From Thiohalobacter sp. (GTDB lineage Bacteria; Pseudomonadota; Gammaproteobacteria; DSM-19610), in the NCBI GenBank assembly GCA_027080445.1, contig JALWRY010000462.1, positions 1 to 10,969 of the forward strand: a stretch of 10,969 nt of DNA. Reading direction: 5' to 3'. The position numbers and the translations under genes are program-made. Under the pieces are notes generated by a model. The model had not been told where the DNA came from, did not search any database, and saw only the letters and a program-made list of their open reading frames with translations. Within the stretch, counting starts at the first letter, position 1, and the number at the start of each line of letters is the position of its first letter. Shown here piece after piece: positions 4,169 through 10,969 of the stretch.

Positions 4169-5494
4169 TTATTTCGCCTTAGTCCCATCCACCGCGCCAC
4201 CCACGACCACTGTCACCATCTTGTCCGGGTGGATACGCCGTTTCCAGGCATCACGGATCTGTTCCCGCGTGACGGCCTTGACCTTGTCGGTAAAGGTATT
4301 GAGGTAGTCCAGCGGCAGATCATAAAAACCGATCACGGCCAGGTATTCGGAGATCTTGCTGTTGCTGGCAACGCGTAGCGGGAAGCCGCTGATGATGTTG
4401 TTCTTCGATGCCTTGAGTTCCTTTTTGGTCGGCCCTTCTGCGACAAATTTTTTCAGGGTATCGCGCAGAACTTTCAAGGCTTCGTCACGCTGGTCGTTGC
4501 GGGTCTGGAAGCCGAGCATGAACGGGCCCTGCTCTTTCATCGGGATGAAGTAGCTGTAGGCGCTGTAGGCCAGGCCGCGTTTTTCACGGATTTCATCGCT
4601 GATGCGCGAGACCAGGCCGCTGCCGCCGAGGGTGTGGTTGCCGACATAGAGCGGGAAGTAGTCCGGGTCCTTGCGGCGCAGGCCGGGCTGGCCTACCAGC
4701 ACATGGCTCTGCCTGGAGGGAAACTTGATCAACACTTCATCGGCCTTTTCCAATGCAGCTACCGGCGGCAGGGGGGATGGCTTGCTGCCTTCCGGCAGGC
4801 TGTCCGCCAGGCGCGAGGCGATTTTGTGCGCCTGTGCTGCTGTCAGCTTGCCGACGATAACGACGGTGGCGTTGCGCGCCACGTAGTAACGTTTGTAGAA
4901 CGCGCGCAAATCCGCCACGCGCAGGGCCTTGACGCTCTTCACGGTGCCGGACGGATGGCTGCCATAGGGATGGTCGCCGTATAGCTTGCTGTAGAAGGTT
5001 CTGCTGGCGATGGCGCCCGGCTTCTGTTTTTCATATTGCAGGCCGATCAACATTTGCTTCTGTTCACGTTTGAAATCCGCCTCGGGGAAATCCGGTTTGG
5101 CCAGCACCTTGCCGAACAGCGCCAGTGACGGCTCAAGCAGTTTCGGGTCTGTCAGGCTGCGCAGGGAAAGCCAGGCCATGTCCCGTTCCGAACCGGCGCC
5201 GAGTTTCGCGCCACGCTGTTCCAGTCCGCGCGCAATGGCGTCGGCATTGAGGCCGTCCGCGCCCTGGTCCAGCAGGTCGTTGGTCAGTGTGGCCAGACCC
5301 GGCTGATCGCCGTCGCGGGCAGCGGCGGCATCGAACACCAGGCGGATATCCACCATGGGTAACTCGGACGCCTCGACGAACAGGACTTTGGCGCCCTTCT
5401 CCGTCTGCCAGGTTTTGATTGCCGGGAGCGCTTGTGCCGTACCGGTCAGTACGACAAGCGCCAGCGCCAGTACACGCGTGGTAAACATCTGCAT
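4169..5494 (-). CDS. M16 peptidase family protein, zinc-site-less partner subunit
   Basis: A 441-residue M16 protein with a signal peptide (residues 1-22, MFTTRVLALALVVLTGTAQA), so exported to the periplasm or secreted. Where the active subunit has HALEH, this one reads TLTND (residues 70-74), so it cannot bind the catalytic zinc. It keeps the family's C-terminal-half motif REKRGLAYSAYS, which carries the Arg/Tyr pair used for substrate binding in non-catalytic M16 subunits. Two M16 lobes are present: about residues 25-215 and 220-430. It most likely forms a heterodimer with the product of the preceding gene, as in M16B peptidases and mitochondrial processing peptidase. The ATG at 5494 was chosen because it starts the signal peptide directly and AGGAC precedes it; upstream in-frame ATGs overlap the previous gene. 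The spacing to that gene is 19 bases. Confidence 0.9.
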   Translation of the reverse strand: MQMFTTRVLALALVVLTGTAQALPAIKTWQTEKGAKVLFVEASELPMVDIRLVFDAAAARDGDQPGLATLTNDLLDQGADGLNADAIARGLEQRGAKLGAGSERDMAWLSLRSLTDPKLLEPSLALFGKVLAKPDFPEADFKREQKQMLIGLQYEKQKPGAIASRTFYSKLYGDHPYGSHPSGTVKSVKALRVADLRAFYKRYYVARNATVVIVGKLTAAQAHKIASRLADSLPEGSKPSPLPPVAALEKADEVLIKFPSRQSHVLVGQPGLRRKDPDYFPLYVGNHTLGGSGLVSRISDEIREKRGLAYSAYSYFIPMKEQGPFMLGFQTRNDQRDEALKVLRDTLKKFVAEGPTKKELKASKNNIISGFPLRVASNSKISEYLAVIGFYDLPLDYLNTFTDKVKAVTREQIRDAWKRRIHPDKMVTVVVGGAVDGTKAK

Positions 5495-5513
5495 AAAAGT
5501 CCTGTGTCCTGAA

Positions 5514-6881
5514 TTAGCGTACATGGTTGCCCCCTCCGTGACGCGGCGGGTGCTTCGGATCAATTGGCTGCGGAACCAGTTCAGCCACCGTCAGGTGGTC
5601 ATCGACCAGGTATTTCTTTGCCACCGCCATGATCTGCGCCGGGGTAACGGCCTGTATCTGCTTGTGATAATTTTCCGCTTCGCGCCAGCTCAGGCCGATA
5701 CTCTCCAGTATGCCGATTTGCATGGCCTGGTAAAAAATCGAGTCCTGCTGGTAGATTTTCTCGGCGCGCAGCTGCGCCTTGACCCGCGCCAGTTCATCCT
5801 TTTTGACCGGCTTGTCCTTGAGTTTCTGAATTTGCTCGTGCAGGGCCTTTTCGAGTTCCGCGACCGTGTGTCCGCGTGAGGGCGTTCCGGACAGGGTGAA
5901 CAGGGTCTTCAGTCGATCGTGCGCGTCGTAGCCGGCGCTGGCGCTGGCGGCGATGGCCTTGCCGCGCACCAGTTCGCTGGACAGCCGCGCGCCGCTGCCG
6001 CCATCCAGTACGCCTGCCAGCACTTCCAGCGCATAGGGTTCCCACGCATGGTCCTTGTCGATGGTCAGTACCACCGGGGCCTTGTAGCCCATGATCAGGT
6101 AGGGCAGTTCAGCGGGCGCCTTGACCTGTATGCGCTTGATGCCGAGCTGTTTCACTTCGTGGCGTGGTTTGACGGGTTCGATATCGCTGGGCTTCAGCGG
6201 CCCGAAATAGCGCCGCGCCAGCCGCAGCACCTCGTCGGGATCGACATCGCCCGCCACCACTACCGTGGCGTTGTTCGGCGCATACCACTGTTGGTACCAG
6301 TGACGCAGGTCCTCGACTTTCATGGTGTCGAGATCGTCTTGCCAGCCGATCGTCGGTATCCGGTAGGGGCTGTTGAGGAAGGCGGTGGCCATGAACTGCT
6401 CGTAGGTCAATGACTGCGGGTTGTCATCGGTGCGCATGCGGCGTTCTTCCATCACCACCCGGATTTCCTTGAGAAATTCCTTTTTCGGCAAGGTCAGGTT
6501 GCGCATGCGGTCGGACTCCAGCTCAAAACTGATTTTCAGCCGGTTTTTCTCCATGGTCTGGAAGTAGGCCGTGTAGTCCTGGCTGGTGAACGCATTTTCC
6601 CGACCGCCGTTTTGCGAAATGATGCGCGAGAACTCACCGGCGGGGTGCGCTTTGGTGCCCTTGAACATCATGTGCTCCAGCGCGTGGGACAGGCCGGTAA
6701 TGCCGTCGTGTTCGTAGCTGGAACCGACCTTGTACCACACCTGCGATACCATCACCGGGGCGCGGTGGTCCTCCTTTACGATCAGTTTCAGGCCATTGTC
6801 CAGCCGGTATTCGTGAACCGCCGGGGCGGCCAGTGTCAGGCTGGCGAACAGCCCGAGAAAAAGCGCGAGTAATCCTCGCAT
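5514..6881 (-). CDS. M16 family zinc metallopeptidase, catalytic subunit
   Basis: A 455-residue zinc peptidase. A signal peptide covers residues 1-20 (LLALFLGLFASLTLAAPA). The inverted zinc motif HxxEH is H66-A-L-E69-H70 within GLSHALEHMMFKGT, and the third ligand is probably E146 in VVMEERRMR, 76 residues on. NAFTSQDYTAYF is the conserved family segment that follows. The second, non-catalytic M16 lobe spans roughly residues 215-440. It is thought to degrade small peptides or process a periplasmic substrate; the substrate cannot be told from sequence. ATG 6881 is chosen because AAGGAG lies six bases upstream; a TTG two codons earlier is less likely. It is the first gene of a two-gene operon with the zinc-less partner and divergent from ftsY, with 77 bases between the starts. 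I recall the same pair next to ftsY in Pseudomonas. Confidence 0.93.
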   Translation of the reverse strand: MRGLLALFLGLFASLTLAAPAVHEYRLDNGLKLIVKEDHRAPVMVSQVWYKVGSSYEHDGITGLSHALEHMMFKGTKAHPAGEFSRIISQNGGRENAFTSQDYTAYFQTMEKNRLKISFELESDRMRNLTLPKKEFLKEIRVVMEERRMRTDDNPQSLTYEQFMATAFLNSPYRIPTIGWQDDLDTMKVEDLRHWYQQWYAPNNATVVVAGDVDPDEVLRLARRYFGPLKPSDIEPVKPRHEVKQLGIKRIQVKAPAELPYLIMGYKAPVVLTIDKDHAWEPYALEVLAGVLDGGSGARLSSELVRGKAIAASASAGYDAHDRLKTLFTLSGTPSRGHTVAELEKALHEQIQKLKDKPVKKDELARVKAQLRAEKIYQQDSIFYQAMQIGILESIGLSWREAENYHKQIQAVTPAQIMAVAKKYLVDDHLTVAELVPQPIDPKHPPRHGGGNHVR

Positions 6882-6958
6882 CTGCAACTCCTTTTTCGTC
6901 CTACCCGTTAATGAGGGGGGATGATAGGATACGTGGATTCAAGTGGACAGTAAAAACG

Positions 6959-7927
6959 ATGTTTGGTTTCCGTAAAAAAAAATCCGCCGACGATGAGGAC
7001 AAAAAACCCGGGTTGTTCGGCCGCCTGAAGGCGGGCCTGTCGAAAACCCGCAGTGGTCTCACCGAGGGTATCGCCAACCTGGTACTGGGCCACAAGCAGA
7101 TCGACGACGAACTGCTCGAGGACCTGGAAACCCGGCTGTTGACCGCCGATGTCGGCGTGGAAGCCACCCAGTCCATCATCGATGACCTGACGCGCCGCGT
7201 CGCCCGCAAGCAGCTGGCGGATGCCGATGCGCTGATGGCGGCGCTGCACGAAGACATGACCGCCATGCTCACGCCGGTGGAGGCGCCGCTGGAGATCCCC
7301 GAATCCGACCAGCCCTTTGTGCTGCTGATGGTCGGCATCAACGGCGCGGGAAAAACCACCACCATTGGCAAAATCGCCCGGCGACTGAAAGACCAGGGCC
7401 GCTCGGTGATGCTGGCGGCCGGCGACACCTTCCGCGCCGCAGCCGTGGAACAGCTGCAAACCTGGGGGGAACGCAACGAGGTTCCCGTGATTGCCCAGCC
7501 CCAGGGTTCGGACTCCGCCTCGGTGATCTTCGACGCCCTGCAGGCGGCGCGTGCGCGCCATGTCGATGTGCTCATTGCCGACACGGCGGGCCGCCTGCAC
7601 ACCCAGTCCAACCTGATGGAAGAGCTGAAGAAAATCCAGCGTGTGCTGGGCAAACTCGATGAAAACGCCCCGCACGAGGTCATGCTGGTGGTCGATGCCG
7701 GCACCGGCCAGAACGCCCTCAACCAGGCGCGTGAATTCAACCAGGCGATGCACCTCACCGGCATCACCCTGACCAAGCTGGACGGCACCGCCCGCGGCGG
7801 CATTATTTTCGCCATCGCCAAACAGCTGGGCATCCCGATCCGCTTTATCGGTATTGGCGAAGCTATCGAGGATTTACGCCCCTTCAACGCCCACGATTTT
7901 GTCGATGCCTTGTTTGAACAGGACTGA
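6959..7927 (+). CDS. ftsY: Signal recognition particle receptor FtsY
   Basis: A 322-residue SRP-family GTPase. It receives ribosome-SRP complexes at the inner membrane and hands nascent membrane proteins to SecYEG. A short basic and charged N-terminus (MFGFRKKKSADDEDKKPGLF) leads into the NG domain. The helical N domain is at about 25-105. G1 is GINGAGKTTT (126-135), followed by AAGDTFRAAAVEQL; G3 is DTAGR (208-212); G4 is TKLDG (272-276). The closing motif is IGIGEAIEDLRPF. The acidic A domain is very short compared with the roughly 200-residue one of E. coli, as in many other gammaproteobacteria. ATG 6959 is chosen because it gives the MFGF(R/K)KKK start; the ribosome site is weak (GGACAG). 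Upstream in-frame codons overlap the divergent M16 gene. It is the first gene of ftsY-ftsE-ftsX. Confidence 0.96.
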   Translation: MFGFRKKKSADDEDKKPGLFGRLKAGLSKTRSGLTEGIANLVLGHKQIDDELLEDLETRLLTADVGVEATQSIIDDLTRRVARKQLADADALMAALHEDMTAMLTPVEAPLEIPESDQPFVLLMVGINGAGKTTTIGKIARRLKDQGRSVMLAAGDTFRAAAVEQLQTWGERNEVPVIAQPQGSDSASVIFDALQAARARHVDVLIADTAGRLHTQSNLMEELKKIQRVLGKLDENAPHEVMLVVDAGTGQNALNQAREFNQAMHLTGITLTKLDGTARGGIIFAIAKQLGIPIRFIGIGEAIEDLRPFNAHDFVDALFEQD

Positions 7928-7963
7928 AATCACCCTTGCGCAGCAATACGGCCGATAGCCCCC

Positions 7964-8634
<671 letters not shown>

Positions 8635-8638
<4 letters not shown>

Positions 8639-9567
8639 GGCTGCCGCGCCCCGTTCACAATTACCTGGTTCGACATGCACAGGTAGCGCTGAACAGCCTC
8701 GGCCGCCTGTACCGGACGCCGTTTGCCTCGCTCATGACCATTGCCGTGCTTGGCATTGCGCTGGCCTTGCCCTCCGGCCTGTACCTGTTGACCGGCAACC
8801 TGCAAAAACTCGGTGCGCAGTGGGACGGCGGCGCCAACCTGTCGTTGTTCCTGCACAAGTCGGTAAGCGTGTCACAGGCGCAGGCCTTGCGGAAAAAACT
8901 CGCGCAATGGCCGGAAATTGCATCCGTACAACTGATCACGCCCGAGCAGGCACTGGCGGAGTTTCGTGAACTGTCCGGCTTTGGGCAGGCGCTCGACCTG
9001 CTCGACGACAATCCGCTGCCGGCTGTGCTGGCGATCAAACCCGGCGCACAATATTCAACGGCCAACGCCGCGGCCGCGCTGACGGAAAAACTGCGCGCAC
9101 TGCCGGAAGTGGAACTCGCGCAACTGGACCTGAAATGGGTCAAGCGATTCAACGCCATTGTGGAAATTGTCCAGCGCGCCATCTGGGTGATGGCGGCCCT
9201 GCTGGGCCTGGCGGTTTTGCTGATCGTGGGCAACACCATTCGCCTGGAAATCCAGAACCGCCGCGAAGAAATCGAAATCACCAAGCTGATCGGCGCTACC
9301 AACCGCTTCATCCACCGACCCTTCCTCTACGCCGGGTTGTGGTATGGCCTGTTCGGCGCATTGTTTGGCGCCCTGCTGGTGGAACTCGCCCTGCTGCAAC
9401 TGCTCGACCCGGTACGACGCCTGGCCGGACTGTACCGGAGCAGCTTCAGCCTGGACATGCTGAGCGCCGGTGAGCTGTTCTATCTTCTGGCCGGCGGCGC
9501 CTTTCTCGGCCTGCTCGGCGCCTGGATTGCCGTCGGCCGTCACCTCTCCGCGATTGAGCCACGTTAG
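8635..9567 (+). CDS. ftsX: Cell division protein FtsX
   Basis: A 310-residue inner-membrane permease-like partner of FtsE. Four membrane segments are visible, at about residues 31-53, 182-202, 230-255 and 281-301. A large periplasmic domain lies between the first two (about 54-175) and is the expected contact for the hydrolase activator. The cytosolic loop after segment 2, IRLEIQNRREEIEITKLIGAT, is the conserved FtsX coupling region. The short N-terminal cytoplasmic tail is normal. The ATG at 8635 overlaps the ftsE stop. The stop at 9567 is followed within ten bases by a long palindrome instead of rpoH, which often follows in gammaproteobacteria. Confidence 0.95.
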
Positions 9568-9576
9568 CGGCTATTA

Positions 9577-9640
9577 AAAACCGGGGTCAGAACGCAATTA
9601 TCGCTAATATTAGAAACAATTGCGTTCTGACCCCGGTTTT
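9577..9640. repeat. Perfect 23-bp inverted repeat after ftsX, possible terminator or REP/MITE-like element
   Basis: Arms at 9577-9599 and 9618-9640 are perfect complements, each containing CCGGGGTCAGAACGCAATT or its reverse. The 18-base loop itself contains the palindrome CTAATATTAG (9604-9613). Four A flank the left arm and four T the right arm, so it could end transcription in both directions. The stem is longer and more AT-rich at the tip than a typical intrinsic terminator. The GGGGTCAGA...TCTGACCCC theme is, from memory, common in dispersed palindromes of gammaproteobacteria, some linked to REP-associated transposases. No transposase is present here. Confidence 0.75.
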
Positions 9641-9686
9641 CTAGTGCCCTGATCGGGCTGAAAATATCCATTCGTCCACAATTCTT

Positions 9687-9714
9687 TAAAGTTTACCGGT
9701 CAAGTGGCCGATAC
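9687..9714 (+). promoter_or_regulatory. Sigma-28 (FliA)-like promoter
   Basis: TAAAGTTT (9687-9694), 12 bases, GCCGATAC (9707-9714). The E. coli FliA consensus is TAAAGTTT-N11-GCCGATAA, so 15 of 16 bases match and the spacer is one base long. The predicted start is near 9721, giving a leader of about 50 bases to ATG 9774. It suggests control of the downstream regulator with late flagellar and chemotaxis genes. Confidence 0.5.
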
Positions 9715-9773
9715 CACGGGATGCAGGAAAATTTCGTCCCAACAACAAGAATCCGGAAAAAAGACCTCATTCC

Positions 9774-10969
9774 ATGCCCAGAAGACTGAATCGAATACTG
9801 GTGGTTGACGGCTCGGAAGTCGCCCGCACGATCATCACCCGCATTTTCCATGAAGAAATGCCGGACACTGAAATCACCACCTGTGGTTCGGTGCTGGATG
9901 CCTGCGCCTGGCTGGAACGCAGTCATTTCGACCTGATCACCACGGCGCTGATGTTGCCGGACCGGGACGGGCTTGAACTGTGCCGCTATGTGCGCGCTTC
10001 AACGCACCACCACTACACACCGACGATCGTGGTATCGGGCGATGCCGATGCGCGCCTGCTGCGCGAAGGGTTTGCCGCCGGCGTCACCGATTACTTCGAC
10101 AAGTCGCTGGGCTATCACGCCTTCGCTGCATTTATTATGGATTTCACGCAGCGCCACTCGGGACTGGTCGGACGCATCCTGTATGTCGAAGACAGCCAGC
10201 TTGCCGCAACGGTGCTGCTTCGGCTCATGGAACGCCATGGCCTCCAGGTGACACACACCACCCATGCCGAGGAAGCCATCCAGTTACTACGCGACACCGC
10301 ACCGGGTGCGCCACGTGAAAATGAAGCCTTTGATATCGTTATCACGGATTTTTACCTGCTCGGCCGACTGACCGGCGGCGATTTGTTGCACGCCATTCGC
10401 GCGCGCTTTCACTATTCCCAGCAGGAAATGCCGGTACTGGTCCTGACCGGCTCGGAGGCGGATGAAAAGCAGGTGGAAGTGTTCCATGCCGGCGCCAATG
10501 ATTTCGTTTCCAAACCGATTGTGGAAGAAGTTCTGCTGGCGCGTATCCGTTCCCTGTTGCTGATTCGCCAACAGTTCGCTGCGCTGAAACGGCAAACCGA
10601 CGAGATGCACCAGCTGGCCATTACGGACAGCCTGACCCGGGTCTATAACCGGCGTTATCTGCTCGACCACGGTGAACAATTTGTTGCCAATTCCCGCAAT
10701 CACCCGGTTGCGGCGGTGCTGCTCGACATCGATCACTTTAAAAAGATCAATGACCGCTTCGGGCATATTACCGGCGACCGGGTACTGGAAGCGCTGGGCA
10801 AGTTACTGCGCGACCACCTGCCCGAAAATGCCCTGCCCGTGCGTTTTGGCGGCGAGGAATTTGCCCTGCTGGTACCCCGCTGTAACGATCGGGATGCACA
10901 CCAGTGTGCGGAACAGCTGCGCCGGGAGATCCAGGCCCTGCGTCCGGGCGATGTCCCGATTACCGTCAG
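9774..10969 (+). CDS. PleD-like response regulator: REC-REC-GGDEF diguanylate cyclase (cut by window edge)
   Basis: The first 398 residues are visible; the frame is open at the right edge. REC1 (about 6-125) is degenerate: the acidic pair is D12-G13 and the phospho-acceptor Asp is replaced by Ala (A58 in TTALMLPDRDG), though K110 is kept. REC2 (about 133-262) is complete: E139-D140, D192, K247 in VSKP. The GGDEF domain starts near LAITDSLTRVYNRRYL (281-296), with the metal-site Asp in LLDIDHFKKIND and the active loop FGGEEF (358-363). The RxxD inhibitory site is absent; the matching residues read PENA. It should make cyclic di-GMP when REC2 is phosphorylated, probably by dimerising through the receivers as PleD does. 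The ATG at 9774 has only a weak ribosome site; no better start is seen. The gene is separated from ftsX by the palindrome and has a FliA-like promoter. Confidence 0.92.
   Translation, partial: MPRRLNRILVVDGSEVARTIITRIFHEEMPDTEITTCGSVLDACAWLERSHFDLITTALMLPDRDGLELCRYVRASTHHHYTPTIVVSGDADARLLREGFAAGVTDYFDKSLGYHAFAAFIMDFTQRHSGLVGRILYVEDSQLAATVLLRLMERHGLQVTHTTHAEEAIQLLRDTAPGAPRENEAFDIVITDFYLLGRLTGGDLLHAIRARFHYSQQEMPVLVLTGSEADEKQVEVFHAGANDFVSKPIVEEVLLARIRSLLLIRQQFAALKRQTDEMHQLAITDSLTRVYNRRYLLDHGEQFVANSRNHPVAAVLLDIDHFKKINDRFGHITGDRVLEALGKLLRDHLPENALPVRFGGEEFALLVPRCNDRDAHQCAEQLRREIQALRPGDVPITV

Noticed and set aside
4133..6872. Several plus-strand frames opposite the M16 genes
   Set aside because: All are mirror frames of the two M16 coding regions, without family motifs.
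6882..6958. Promoters in the M16-ftsY divergent gap
   Set aside because: Only weak matches (for example TTTACT-17-TATCCT on the minus strand); promoters must be here but I cannot place them with confidence.
6901..7887. Long minus-strand frame (328 codons) opposite ftsY
   Set aside because: Ser/Arg-rich product typical of antisense shadow in GC-rich DNA; ftsY on the other strand is certain.

Overview
The window looks like chromosomal DNA of a gammaproteobacterium. The right-hand 60% is GC-rich core genome: a pair of M16 peptidase genes divergent from ftsY-ftsE-ftsX, an arrangement I recall from Pseudomonas and relatives. I cannot name the genus. The left-hand 4.1 kb is different: visibly more AT-rich in places, made of small unrelated genes separated by structured non-coding stretches.

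Region 1 (1-4130) is best read as a run of integron gene cassettes without a visible integrase (a CALIN-like array). The key evidence is matched core sites. A cassette that begins with GTTATGCG (236-243) ends with its exact complement CGCATAAC (900-907). Another begins with GTTATGT (2811-2817) and ends with ACATAAC (3207-3213). Several other joints are degenerate versions. The cargo is, in order: a Cys-rich zinc-ribbon protein of unknown function (259-897); a phosphatase-like protein with an HCxxxxR loop (1108-1560); a broken DUF4160 gene with an intact DUF2442 partner (1639-2031); a brnT toxin gene killed by one stop codon with an intact BrnA-type antitoxin (2166-2673); a second brnT reduced to its two ends with an intact antitoxin (2883-3205); and, on the opposite strand, a complete vapBC module (3410-4052). 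So four toxin-antitoxin-like modules lie side by side. In three of them the first (toxin-position) gene is broken while the presumed antitoxin is open.

Region 2 (4169-6881, minus strand) is a two-gene operon of secreted or periplasmic M16 peptidases: first the zinc-binding subunit (HALEH), then a partner lacking the zinc site. Region 3 (6959-9567, plus strand) is ftsY, ftsE and ftsX: the SRP receptor GTPase, and the ABC ATPase and permease that link cell division to septal wall hydrolysis. ftsE and ftsX overlap by four bases. Neither rsmD (beyond the M16 pair) nor rpoH (after ftsX), which I recall flanking this cluster in Pseudomonas, is present here.

Region 4 (9568-10969) holds a 23-bp perfect inverted repeat just after ftsX, then a sigma-28 (FliA)-like promoter, then the start of a PleD-like response regulator. 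That protein has a degenerate receiver, an intact receiver, and a GGDEF diguanylate cyclase domain without an RxxD inhibitory site. It runs off the right edge.
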